This document shows, in pieces, positions 16,669 through 24,266 of a stretch of DNA of 24,286 nt (positions are counted from its first letter, which is position 1; the number at the start of each line of letters is the position of its first letter). The translations under genes and the position numbers were made by a program. This DNA is from UBA2421 sp002343075 (lineage in GTDB: Bacteria > Planctomycetota > Phycisphaerae > Tepidisphaerales > Tepidisphaeraceae), in assembly GCA_937982565.1 (NCBI GenBank), contig CALJLN010000044.1:1-24286 (forward strand), given 5' to 3'. Under the pieces are notes generated by a model. The model was given only the letters and a program-made list of their open reading frames with translations, had not been told where the DNA came from and did no database searches.

Positions 16669-17104
16669 TCGCATCGCAATCACTTCAGCCGTCGCACTCC
16701 TTGCCGCGGGAATGGGTTGCCAGCGGAACAATCAGCCGGTTGCGGCCGAGTTCAACACGGCTCCGATCGCCGAAGACGATGCCATGAAGCACCGGCGGTG
16801 GACCCAGACCAGTGCGATGGTGCCCAACGGGCAAACAGTGGCAGGCCCCACGCTGTTTAACCGCGAGCCTCGCCGGGGGATGAGCGAGTATCGGTATACA
16901 TACACCGACGGTGGGGTGTTTCTGGGCAACGTCTTCATGTTGCCGTATCGATTTTATAAGATTCCGCCGTGGCGCGAGGTGGTCTACCCAGGAGAGGTGA
17001 TTACCCCGACCCACACCGCCATGCCCCCACTGCCCCCATCGCTCGACGAGCTGCCGCTGCCGGCACCAGTGACCGAACCGCTGCCTGCGACGCAGCCCGG
17101 GTAA
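16652..17104 (+). CDS. Predicted lipoprotein with Pro-rich C-terminus
   Basis: A 150-residue protein. ATG 16652 is supported by AAAAGGA eight bases upstream. It gives a textbook lipoprotein signal: basic N-terminus (RNR), hydrophobic core, and lipobox AAGMGC with Cys23. An alternative TTG at 16619 would spoil that signal. The mature region has an unusual Tyr/Arg-rich stretch (GMSEYRYTYTDGG, then VFMLPYRFYKIPPW) and a C-terminal Pro-rich tail (MPPLPPSLDELPLPAP) that could span periplasm or bind a partner. No family recognised. It is the third gene of the guaB cluster, overlapping the previous gene by 17 bases, and its 3' end overlaps the relic of the toxin gene on the other strand. Confidence 0.72.
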   Translation: MFSIRNRIAITSAVALLAAGMGCQRNNQPVAAEFNTAPIAEDDAMKHRRWTQTSAMVPNGQTVAGPTLFNREPRRGMSEYRYTYTDGGVFLGNVFMLPYRFYKIPPWREVVYPGEVITPTHTAMPPLPPSLDELPLPAPVTEPLPATQPG

Positions 17105-17338
17105 TTTGTCCGACGCGTTGGATCTCGACTACCTGTATCGTATCCGGAACGGAGTAGATGAACCGGTAACGACCGACCCGTATCCGCCAGAGATTCGCTT
17201 TGGCGTGCAGTTAAACGCACCCTGTAGCCGTGGGTTTGCCGCAAGCGGCTCGATCGCTGCGCCAATTCTCTTGCGGTCGGGCAGTGCGAGCGCCAAAAAC
17301 TCTCGCATTGCAGGGGGACGCCACTGGATGCTGAACAT
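17001..17338 (-). pseudogene. RelE/ParE-family toxin, broken by a one-base frameshift
   Basis: The ATG at 17338 opens a RelE/ParE-like N-terminus (FSIQWRPPAMREFLALAL, then IEPLAANPRLQGAF), but this frame diverges after ~42 residues and stops at 17129. In another frame the downstream DNA encodes the missing family C-terminus: LHAKANLWRIRVGRYRFIYS then VVEIQRVGQITR. One extra A within TTTAAC (minus strand, about 17211-17216) would join them as GAFKLHAKANLWRI. The repaired toxin would be ~82 residues to the usual family end. The open frame runs on to 17001 under the lipoprotein gene. Family role: mRNA interferase or gyrase poison. The start overlaps the antitoxin stop (TGATG). Either a decayed gene or a sequencing error. 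Confidence 0.8.
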
Positions 17339-17598
17339 CAGGTTAGCCCTGCGAGTTTCTTGACTTCCGCCCAGGGAATCGACTTTTGCCGTCGATCCGA
17401 CATGCGCCTCAGGGCGATTGCGACGTCGGCGGCATCTTCGACCGCATCGGCTCCAGCACTCTCGGGCGCGCGTTTGGGTCGGTCGGTCTTGCTTCGGACC
17501 GTGATCAGTTTTTGGTATTCGCGCTCGGGAATCACCACAAACTTCTTTCCATCGATCTTTAGGGTCGCGATTGCCTTGGCACCAATTCTACCCGTCAA
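17338..17598 (-). CDS. Phd/RelB-like antitoxin of a type II toxin-antitoxin pair
   Basis: An 86-residue protein with the short beta-strand DNA-binding start typical of Phd/YefM/RelB-type antitoxins (ATLKIDGKKFVVIPEREYQKL), then a disordered charged middle and a C-terminal helical part (RRMSDRRQKSIPWAEVKKLAGL) expected to wrap the toxin. Antitoxin-before-toxin order and the one-base overlap with the toxin start are normal for such pairs. The only start giving this frame is TTG 17598, which overlaps the end of the oligopeptidase gene by 11 bases; no strong ribosome site is visible. The antitoxin frame is intact although the toxin is broken. Confidence 0.75.
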   Translation of the reverse strand: MTGRIGAKAIATLKIDGKKFVVIPEREYQKLITVRSKTDRPKRAPESAGADAVEDAADVAIALRRMSDRRQKSIPWAEVKKLAGLT

Positions 17599-19684
17599 TC
17601 CCCAACTGCCAAAGCAAAAATGCCTGCTGCCGGGCTTCTTCTTTCAGGTCGTCGTAGCGGCCGCTCGGTCCGCCGTGGCCGCCGGACATGACGCACCTCA
17701 GGAGCAGGGGGTTGTTGTCGGTCTTTGTCGCGCGCAACTTGGCTGTGTACTTCGCTGGTTCCCAGTACATCACCTGGCTGTCATTCAGGCCGGTGTAGAC
17801 GTACATCGCCGGATATTCCTTCGCGGCGATATTGTCATACGGGCTGTATGACAGCATGTAATCAAAGGCGCTCGGGTCGTGTGGGTTGCCCCACTCGAGA
17901 TACTCTTGTGTGGTCAGCGGCAATGAGTCATCGAGCATGGTGTTGATGACATCCACAAACGGCACGCCGACGATGGCTGCTTTGAAAAGCTCGGGTCGCA
18001 TGTTGAGCACCGCGCCCATCGTCAGCCCGCCGGCGCTAAACCCGCTGATGACAAGCTGCTGCGGCGATGTAACGCCTTGATTAATCAGGTGTTCGGCGCA
18101 AGCGATGAAGTCGGTGAACGTATTGCGCTTGTTCATCAGCCGACCCTGTTCGTGCCAGATTTTGCCCATCTCCCCGCCGCCGCGAATGTGGGCGATGGCG
18201 AAGACCACCCCTCGGTCGAGCATGCTGAAACGGGTGGGGCTGAAGTCGTCCGTTTCCGGCAGCCCGTATGCCCCGTAAGCGTGCAGCCAAAGCGGCTTTG
18301 GTCCGGCGGGAAGGCCCCGCTTTCGAACGATCGAAATCGGCACCTGAACGCCGTCCGGCGCCACCGCAAGCAGCTGCGCCACTTCATACTGGCTCGCATC
18401 ATAACTCGGTGCAGGATCACGCTTTAACAGGATCGATTTGCCCGTGGTTACATCAAAGTCAAACGTGCTCTCGGGGGTCACGGGCGACTCGTATTGATAC
18501 CTCACCAGATGCGTCTCAAACACTTCATTATGACTGATCGAGACATTGTAGATCGCTTCCTGCATCGGAATGACCTGCAGCGTGCCGTCGGCTGCGTGGC
18601 GAACACTCAACCGCGGCAGACCACCAGCGCGCTCCGATAGCACCGCGAAGCCGTCGAAACAGTTGTGATCCTCAATCATCACATCGTCGCGATGGGCAAT
18701 CAGCTCATCCCAGCCGGCGCGGACGGAGGAGTTAACCGGCGAGGCAACCAGCCGGAAGTTGCGGCCGGTGTCGTTGGTGCGAATGAACAGCCGGTCGCCA
18801 CCGGCGTGGTCGATGTAATACTCCTGGCCATTGATACGCTCCGCCACCAGGCGCGGCGGCTCGTGCGGGCGGCGGGCGTCAATCAGCCGGGCGTCGGCGG
18901 TGTCGGAGGATGCCGATGAGATCGCGATGTACTTTCCGCTGCGCACACGCCCCACGCCGACATTAAACTGGCGATCTGGCTCATCGAACACGGCGACGAC
19001 GGTTCCCGAGCCGATCACCGTGCGCAAGACATGCGAGGGACGCTTGGAGTCATCCTCGACTGCATAGAAAAGCGTGCGATTATCCGCCGCCCACGCGAGG
19101 CTGGTGATGCGCTCGCTGCTCACGAGCGACGTGTGGCCCGATTCAAGATCCCTTACATAAAGATGCAGATCGCGGAAGCCGGTGAAGTCGATGGCGTACG
19201 CGAGCCACCGGCCATCATCGCTGACTTCCATCGCGCCTCTACCGACATAATCATGCTGATCGGCGAACGCATTTAGATCGAGAATAACCTGTTCGGCTCC
19301 ACCGGAAATGGGCGTGCGGCAATAGATGCGGTAGTCCTTTCCCGTCTCCGTCCGGCTGTAGTATTGCCAATCGCCCTGCCGGAACGGGACTTCGGTGTCG
19401 TCCTCTTCGATCCGCGCGAGAAACTCGCGATAGAGGGTCTTTTGAAGCTTTGAGAGTGGCGCGAGCGTCGCCTGGGTGTGGTCGTTTTCGCTGGTGAGAT
19501 ATTCGATGACCTCGGGATTGTCCTTCTCCCGAAGCCAATGAAAGTCATCGGCGCGCGTCGATCCGTGCACCGTCTGCACGAAGGGCTTGCGCGCGACCAC
19601 GGGCGGCACCAAGTGCACAGCCGAACAACCGCTGGCCAACAAAACCATGACTACTAACGCTTTCTGGAGCCGCCGGGTAATCAT
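17588..19684 (-). CDS. S9A prolyl oligopeptidase / oligopeptidase B-like lipoprotein
   Basis: A 698-residue serine peptidase. The N-terminal signal (ITRRLQKALVVMVLLASGC) ends in a lipobox with Cys20, so it is probably membrane-anchored outside the cytoplasm, unlike cytoplasmic PtrB. Residues ~30-420 form the seven-bladed propeller domain that limits access to small peptides. The alpha/beta-hydrolase part follows, with nucleophile Ser550 (ISGFSAGGLTMGA), Asp635 (TGLNDSQVMYWEPAK) and His670 (MSGGHGGPSGRYD). These motifs are closest to oligopeptidase B, which cuts after basic residues, though substrate preference is not provable here. Length is normal. It lies 94 bases after the zinc-ribbon gene on the same strand. 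Confidence 0.92.
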   Translation of the reverse strand: MITRRLQKALVVMVLLASGCSAVHLVPPVVARKPFVQTVHGSTRADDFHWLREKDNPEVIEYLTSENDHTQATLAPLSKLQKTLYREFLARIEEDDTEVPFRQGDWQYYSRTETGKDYRIYCRTPISGGAEQVILDLNAFADQHDYVGRGAMEVSDDGRWLAYAIDFTGFRDLHLYVRDLESGHTSLVSSERITSLAWAADNRTLFYAVEDDSKRPSHVLRTVIGSGTVVAVFDEPDRQFNVGVGRVRSGKYIAISSASSDTADARLIDARRPHEPPRLVAERINGQEYYIDHAGGDRLFIRTNDTGRNFRLVASPVNSSVRAGWDELIAHRDDVMIEDHNCFDGFAVLSERAGGLPRLSVRHAADGTLQVIPMQEAIYNVSISHNEVFETHLVRYQYESPVTPESTFDFDVTTGKSILLKRDPAPSYDASQYEVAQLLAVAPDGVQVPISIVRKRGLPAGPKPLWLHAYGAYGLPETDDFSPTRFSMLDRGVVFAIAHIRGGGEMGKIWHEQGRLMNKRNTFTDFIACAEHLINQGVTSPQQLVISGFSAGGLTMGAVLNMRPELFKAAIVGVPFVDVINTMLDDSLPLTTQEYLEWGNPHDPSAFDYMLSYSPYDNIAAKEYPAMYVYTGLNDSQVMYWEPAKYTAKLRATKTDNNPLLLRCVMSGGHGGPSGRYDDLKEEARQQAFLLWQLGIDG

Positions 19685-19727
19685 AGCTCACAAGTCCATG
19701 GCAAGAGTGGGAAACGGGGAAATGTCT

Positions 19728-19754
19728 GTAAGTATTTAATTTATATTAACTTAC
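19728..19754. promoter_or_regulatory. AT-only island with GTAAGT/ACTTAC inverted repeat upstream of the oligopeptidase gene
   Basis: GTAAGT (19728-19733) and ACTTAC (19749-19754) are inverted copies separated by a 15-base stretch made only of A and T. It stands out in this GC-rich DNA and lies 44 bases before the start at 19684. It could be an operator or hold the -10 region of an internal promoter. Confidence 0.35.
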
Positions 19755-19778
19755 GATCCGCCATAATCGGCAGAGGCG

Positions 19779-20147
19779 TCAATCGTCGTCCAAGTTATCG
19801 GGCGGACAAAGGGTTTGTGCGGCTCCGACGGGCGTCGTCGGTTGGGTTGCCCGCCAGACCCCTTCGCCGCACTTGCAGCATCGTACATCCCCCTTCGAGA
19901 TCGGCTGATCGCATCGCACGCACCGATTTGCCAACTGCCGCTCCGCGCGCCTGCGCACGACCCGCGATTCCCACGCAATCCACAACAGTGCGCCAACCAC
20001 CAGTAGGCCCACCACACCGATTGCGACAACCGCGGGGAGTGCGAGGGTTAGCGCGCCGGTCCCAAGGAAACTCCACCCAACCCACCACAAAAGTGCCAGA
20101 CCAACAACGCCCCCGAGCGACATGACGATGTACTCAACGTCCCTCAT
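19779..20147 (-). CDS. Small membrane protein with C-terminal zinc ribbon
   Basis: A 122-residue protein with two hydrophobic segments (about 9-28 and 33-59), a basic stretch (RVVRRRAERQ) that should face the cytoplasm, and a four-Cys zinc-ribbon: Cys76/Cys79 (CVRC) and Cys90/Cys93 (CKC within RCCKCGE). The tail is acidic (DNLDDD). The function is unknown. Such membrane zinc-ribbon proteins are common in planctomycetes, but the family here is not identified. It starts 10 bases after the ribBA stop, so it is very likely co-transcribed with it, without implying a role in riboflavin synthesis. Confidence 0.72.
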   Translation of the reverse strand: MRDVEYIVMSLGGVVGLALLWWVGWSFLGTGALTLALPAVVAIGVVGLLVVGALLWIAWESRVVRRRAERQLANRCVRCDQPISKGDVRCCKCGEGVWRATQPTTPVGAAQTLCPPDNLDDD

Positions 20148-20156
20148 GTGAACTCA

Positions 20157-21386
20157 CTACAGCCGATGTCCCAGCCTCTGCTTTTTCGTAGCCAGATACT
20201 TCTGATTATTCTCCGTCGCAGGGACCTTGATCGGCACTTCTTCCACCACCTGCAAACCGTAGCCGTCGATGCCGTAAATCTTCTTGGGGTTGTTTGTCAT
20301 GATGCGCAGCTTGCGCAGGCCCAGGTCGCGCAGGATCTGGCTGCCAATGCCATAGTCGCGCTTGTCGGCGGGAAGGCCTAAGCGCAGGTTGGCATCGACG
20401 GTATCGAGGCCCTGTTCCTGCAACTTGTACGCATGCAACTTGTTGGCCAGGCCGATGCCTCTGCCTTCCTGCCGCAGGTAAAGCACGACGCCCTTTCCCG
20501 CCGTCTCGATCATTTGCATGGCGGTGTCGAGCTGCCCGCCGCAGTCGCAACGCCCGCTGCCGAAGACATCGCCGGTGAGGCACTCGCTGTGGACGCGCAC
20601 GAGCACGGCTTCATCGTGAATGACCGCCTTGCCTTCGTCGTCCAACTCGCCGACGCTCCCTTTGCAAAGCGCCAAATGCGGCTGCGGGTCGATCGCGCTC
20701 TGGTAGGCGTGTAGTTGAAACACGCCCCAGCGCGTAGGTAGTGTGATCGATTCGATCCTGCGGATGAACTGCTCTTTCTTCAAGCGATAGCTGATGAGGT
20801 CGGCGATTGTGGCCATCTTGATGCCGTGTTTGCGGCAGAAGGCCTCCAGTTCGGGCCGGCGGGCCATTTCGCCGTCGTCTCGCATGATCTCAATGCCCGC
20901 AGCAGCCGGCGCAAGGCCGGCCAGGCGGCAGACGTCGATCATCGCTTCGGTGTGGCCGGCGCGCACCAGCACGCCACCCTCGCGGGCCCGGATCGGCTGA
21001 ATGTGCCCGGGGCGGTCGAAGTCTTCGATCCGCGCCTCGCTCTCGCTCAGCCGGCGGATGGTCGTTGCTCGCTCGAACGCGCTCACGCCCGTCGTAATGC
21101 CAAACGAGGCCGCTGCGTCCACGCTGATGGTGTAAGCCGTGCCCCGCTGCGTGGTGTTATGGGCCGCCTGCGGGGGCAGGCGAAGCCGCTCGCAGGTGGC
21201 ATCATCGATCGCCACAAACAGCATCCCGCGCGCCTCGCGCAGCATGAAGTTGACAGCCGCGGGCGTGATCTTATCCGCCGCGATGACCAGATCGCCTTCA
21301 TTTTCGCGATCTTCATCATCCACCAGCACGACAAACTTGCCTGCCTTGATGTCCTCCAAAACCTCTGGGATCGATGCAAATGCCAT
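20157..21386 (-). CDS. ribBA: Bifunctional 3,4-dihydroxy-2-butanone-4-phosphate synthase / GTP cyclohydrolase II
   Basis: A 409-residue fusion supplying both precursors of riboflavin: ribulose 5-phosphate to dihydroxybutanone phosphate, and GTP to the pyrimidine. The RibB half (~1-205) has the metal-binding DDEDRENEGDL (23-33) and RPGHIQPIRAREGGVL. The RibA half has zinc ligands Cys269, Cys280 and Cys282 (HSECLTGDVFGSGRCDCGGQ), then LRQEGRGIGLANK and the C-terminal TNNPKKIYGIDGYGL. ATG 21386 is chosen over TTG 21407 because it matches the usual RibBA start (MAFASIPEVLEDIKAG). No FMN riboswitch was recognised upstream. It heads the minus-strand group continuing with the zinc-ribbon protein and perhaps the oligopeptidase. 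Confidence 0.96.
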   Translation of the reverse strand: MAFASIPEVLEDIKAGKFVVLVDDEDRENEGDLVIAADKITPAAVNFMLREARGMLFVAIDDATCERLRLPPQAAHNTTQRGTAYTISVDAAASFGITTGVSAFERATTIRRLSESEARIEDFDRPGHIQPIRAREGGVLVRAGHTEAMIDVCRLAGLAPAAAGIEIMRDDGEMARRPELEAFCRKHGIKMATIADLISYRLKKEQFIRRIESITLPTRWGVFQLHAYQSAIDPQPHLALCKGSVGELDDEGKAVIHDEAVLVRVHSECLTGDVFGSGRCDCGGQLDTAMQMIETAGKGVVLYLRQEGRGIGLANKLHAYKLQEQGLDTVDANLRLGLPADKRDYGIGSQILRDLGLRKLRIMTNNPKKIYGIDGYGLQVVEEVPIKVPATENNQKYLATKKQRLGHRL

Positions 21387-21536
21387 AGCTGGAACATGAT
21401 AGGACAATCCAGGCAGAAACTCACTTTCAAAACCGAATATGCACCGTGTTCGCGTCTCCCACGGCGTTGGGGTGCGGCAATTTCGCCTTCAAGGCGCGCC
21501 GGATGCCCGCGACTTGTCCTAACTGTTTATTTGGCA

Positions 21537-21564
21537 TTGGTTTATGTGCTTCTGACGAGATAAT
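21537..21564 (+). promoter_or_regulatory. Candidate promoter for the APC permease gene
   Basis: TTGGTT (21537-21542) and GATAAT (21559-21564) are spaced by 16 bases. The -35 is weak, the -10 has one mismatch. It would give a leader of about 110 bases containing the hairpin at 21633-21677. The rest of the 296-base gap between ribBA and this gene shows no other gene; the ribBA promoter must also lie here. Confidence 0.35.
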
Positions 21565-21632
21565 AAAATTCATCAAACGCGGTTGATCGGGGTGTTGCAG
21601 CCGAGGGGGTTGCCCGTTAGCGTCATGTCATC

Positions 21633-21677
21633 GCAAACCCGTCGAAGCTGCTTGATCTGCAGTCGCGACGGGTTCGC
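21633..21677 (+). promoter_or_regulatory. Two-tier stem-loop just before the permease start codon
   Basis: AACCCGTCG (21636-21644) pairs perfectly with CGACGGGTT (21666-21674). Inside it CTGC (21648-21651) pairs with GCAG (21659-21662) around loop TTGATCT. The outer stem can extend by GC pairs past one mismatch. The hairpin ends about five to eight bases before the ATG at 21683, inside the ribosome footprint, and no Shine-Dalgarno is present. It may control translation initiation. Confidence 0.5.
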
Positions 21678-21682
21678 TCATT

Positions 21683-23578
21683 ATGGAACAAACGACCGAA
21701 TCGAAGGCACTTCCCCCTGCATTGTCGTTGCTGAGCAGTGAAAGGCCGCGAAATCTTGGATGGCTCGGAGCCGGTGGCTTGTTGTTCGGCGATTGGGGCA
21801 CCAGCCGGCTTTACGTCCTCGGGCTGGCATTTCTCGTCGGCGGGCGGTCGGCATTTTGGCTGATCTGCGCAATGTCGCTGCTGACACTCGCAGTCGGCTG
21901 GGCTTACACCCAAATCTGCCGCATCTTCCAGACCGGAGGGGGAGTGTATTCATCCGGCCGGCAGCGCGCGCCGATCATCGGTGTCATCGGGGCCTTACTG
22001 CTGGTGGCCGATTACACGGTCACCGCCTCGCTCTCAGCCGTCGAGGCATTTCACTACTTTGGCGTGGGCCACCATGTTGTTGTCGTCGATGAGCATGCCG
22101 ACCCCGGTCAGCACATCGAGATTCCCCGTCCCTCAGCCGACGCTGAACAGTCACCGCTGTTTGACGTTCGCAGCCCGGGTATCTGGGCAATTGCCGCCAT
22201 CGCACTCATCGGCGCGTTCAACCTGCTCGGCCCGAAACACTCCGCCGGTTTCGCCATCTTTGCCGCGGTTGGGATGATGGGTTTGACCATGCTTATCGCG
22301 GCGTTTGCCATTCCGCAGATAAGATGGGCACACATCGACTGGGGGCAGTTCTTTCACCCTCCCAAGGACATGTGGCACGGGTTTGTCTTCATCGTGCTCG
22401 GCTTGAGTGGTGTGGAGGCGATCGCAAATCTCACCGGCGTGATGCGCAAACCGGTTGCCAGGACCGCCGCCAAGGCAATTTGGCCGGTGACGATCGAAGT
22501 GGCATTTCTGAACATGTTTCTAGCGGTGGTGATGATCTCGCTGGCGTCGGCGAGCAGTTCGCCAACCGGGGAGCACATGTCGCGCGACGCTCATACCGAG
22601 GACATGCTGGCGTACATGGCGCGGGCCTATGTTGGCGTGGGCGGGGAGTGGGCGGTGCGCATCCTGGGCGGGCTGCTGCTGCTTTCGGCGACGAACACCG
22701 CCGTCAACGGGTTAATGAGCGTGTTTTATGTCATGTCGCGCGACCGCGAGCTTCCGGCGTTTCTGCAGAAGTTGAATGGGTTTGGTGCGCCGTGGATGGC
22801 CGCGATACTCGCCGCCGCCGTTCCGGGAACGGTGCTGCTGTTTGCGCACGATCTCAGGACGCTCGCTTCGCTATACGCGATTGGTGTGGTCGGCGCCATC
22901 GCCATCGAGACCGGCCTGACCAGCCTGCACCCGCGCCTGCGCGGGTGGCACCGAAAACTGCCGATGGGCGCGCTCAGTATTCTGCTGATTGTCATCTGGA
23001 TCACGCTGGCCATGACCAAGGTGGAGGCGCTGATTTTTGTGACGACAGTGCTGGCGGTCGGCTTAACGGCGCGCCGGTTCACACAATGGAACTCCTCCCG
23101 CAGGCCCAAGCCCTCGCTGTTGCAGCAGGCCATTGTGGAACAATTGACGCCCGAGGCGCTGGCGAAACCCAAGTATCTGCTGGCAACCGCAGGTTCCGAC
23201 GCAATGGCCATCCCCGCGCTGACTGCCGCGCGGGAAGCCGGGGCCGCGCTGGTGGTGTGCTTTATTCGGGAAGTCGCCCTGAGCTATAAAGCCGTCGGCG
23301 ACGAACGGCGGCTGAACCTCGCCTCCGATATCGCCGCGCAACAACTGTTCACCGACTTCCTCGCACACGGCCACCGAATCGGCGTGCCGATTATTCCGGT
23401 GTACGACATGGGTTCATCATCCCCGGAACTCATCGCCGAAACCGCCGCCATGAACGCCGTGAACGCCGTCCTGATCGGCACCAGCCGCCGGGGCGCGTTC
23501 CACCGGTTGGTAAAAGGTAGCTTTCAGAAAAAGCTGGAGTCGCTGCTGCCTAGTGATATTCCGGTGAAGGTGCTGTAG
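21683..23578 (+). CDS. APC-superfamily permease with C-terminal UspA-like domain (KimA/amino acid permease type)
   Basis: A 631-residue membrane transporter. An N-terminal GDWGTSRLYVLGLAF and TGGGVYSSGRQ resemble the unwound first helix and substrate loop of APC permeases and Kup/KimA potassium importers. LLLVADYTVTASLSAVEAF and LSGVEAIANLTGVMRKPVAR are also typical. About 12 hydrophobic segments lie within residues ~25-465. An unusual hydrophilic loop (DEHADPGQHIEIPRPSADAE) sits between early helices. Residues ~490-631 form a universal stress protein-like cytoplasmic domain (YLLATAGSDAMAIPALTAA, then VLIGTSRRGAFHRL), which in such fusions senses nucleotides or regulates transport. Substrate (potassium or amino acid) is undecided. 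ATG 21683 fits; the leader carries a stem-loop. Confidence 0.85.
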   Translation: MEQTTESKALPPALSLLSSERPRNLGWLGAGGLLFGDWGTSRLYVLGLAFLVGGRSAFWLICAMSLLTLAVGWAYTQICRIFQTGGGVYSSGRQRAPIIGVIGALLLVADYTVTASLSAVEAFHYFGVGHHVVVVDEHADPGQHIEIPRPSADAEQSPLFDVRSPGIWAIAAIALIGAFNLLGPKHSAGFAIFAAVGMMGLTMLIAAFAIPQIRWAHIDWGQFFHPPKDMWHGFVFIVLGLSGVEAIANLTGVMRKPVARTAAKAIWPVTIEVAFLNMFLAVVMISLASASSSPTGEHMSRDAHTEDMLAYMARAYVGVGGEWAVRILGGLLLLSATNTAVNGLMSVFYVMSRDRELPAFLQKLNGFGAPWMAAILAAAVPGTVLLFAHDLRTLASLYAIGVVGAIAIETGLTSLHPRLRGWHRKLPMGALSILLIVIWITLAMTKVEALIFVTTVLAVGLTARRFTQWNSSRRPKPSLLQQAIVEQLTPEALAKPKYLLATAGSDAMAIPALTAAREAGAALVVCFIREVALSYKAVGDERRLNLASDIAAQQLFTDFLAHGHRIGVPIIPVYDMGSSSPELIAETAAMNAVNAVLIGTSRRGAFHRLVKGSFQKKLESLLPSDIPVKVL

Positions 23579-23643
23579 GGGGGAATCTCAATTCTGGTCG
23601 GCTGGATCCGCGGTCCATTCGAGGGTACCCCGATGCATCGTCC

Positions 23644-23672
23644 TTGGCCACATGGCAAGCCTCTTCTAAACT
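23644..23672 (+). promoter_or_regulatory. Weak candidate promoter for the last gene
   Basis: TTGGCC (23644-23649) and TAAACT (23667-23672) with 17-base spacing, four of six matches each. The predicted start near 23678 would leave almost no leader before ATG 23682. The 103-base gap (23579-23681) shows nothing else except a small imperfect palindrome overlapping this -35. Confidence 0.3.
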
Positions 23673-23681
23673 GTATTGTTG

Positions 23682-24266
23682 ATGAGCAGTGCACCGTTTG
23701 AGCCACTGATGGAGTTTTCATATGCACCACCTGAACCGCATACAGACGCAGAGAGTTTGCTCCGTTTGCTAATGCTGCAGTCTGCTGGTTACGCGGCAGT
23801 CTTCTCTCCGGAGATTGTCAAAGACAAAGCAACTGGCCATAAAATTGTTCAACCGGCCGACTTGGTGCTGACAACGCCGGGCGCAGCATTTCTCCTGTTT
23901 TTCGGCTTAAACAGGAGGCGGGGTAGGGGCCATAATTTGAAGCAAGCGGCCAAGTCGCTAAACGTGCTTCGATCCGGCGCCACTTTACGTGGTACTAGCA
24001 CTTTGGGAGATCTGAGCCTTCAAATCGATCAATACGAAGTCGCAATTGTCTCGATCTCACACGATCGCTATCCCGCTGAGTTTCTGTACAAGGAATCGCA
24101 AGACTTGAGAGTTTCTGCAGCAGTAAACCTTCCGTTAGACGTAGTGCGGGCATTTGCTATGGCGGGTGGTAGTTCGAGCGATCTGGCAGCGTTTATTGGT
24201 GGATTGCAAAAGTTAAACAAACCAGTACCGATGACCTGCCCCCAATTCCTGTACCACTTGTTATGA
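23682..24266 (+). CDS. Unrecognised protein, 194 residues
   Basis: I do not recognise this protein. ATG 23682 is preferred over TTG 23676; Met at 23709 is another option. It is probably soluble: a hydrophobic patch (VLTTPGAAFLLFFGLNRRRG) is too short and charged at its end to be a sure membrane helix. Basic stretches (LNRRRGRGHNLKQAAKSLNV) might bind nucleic acid. Base composition is visibly poorer in G+C than the neighbours and rare third-position A/T codons are common, which suggests later acquisition. Its stop overlaps an ATG of a following frame by four bases (ATGA), so it is probably the first gene of an operon that leaves the window. Alternatives such as a toxin-antitoxin or defence module are possible but not shown. 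Confidence 0.6.
   Translation: MSSAPFEPLMEFSYAPPEPHTDAESLLRLLMLQSAGYAAVFSPEIVKDKATGHKIVQPADLVLTTPGAAFLLFFGLNRRRGRGHNLKQAAKSLNVLRSGATLRGTSTLGDLSLQIDQYEVAIVSISHDRYPAEFLYKESQDLRVSAAVNLPLDVVRAFAMAGGSSSDLAAFIGGLQKLNKPVPMTCPQFLYHLL

Noticed and set aside
21408..21600. Possible FMN riboswitch upstream of ribBA (a GGCGAAATTGCC-like piece on the minus strand)
   Set aside because: Only a short stem resembling part of the P2 region is present; the other conserved blocks of the RFN element (GGCGGT and CCGACAGT-type segments) are missing.
21565..21682. Cyclic di-AMP (ydaO-type) riboswitch before the permease
   Set aside because: The leader is too short and I could not match its conserved core; only a simple two-tier hairpin is visible.
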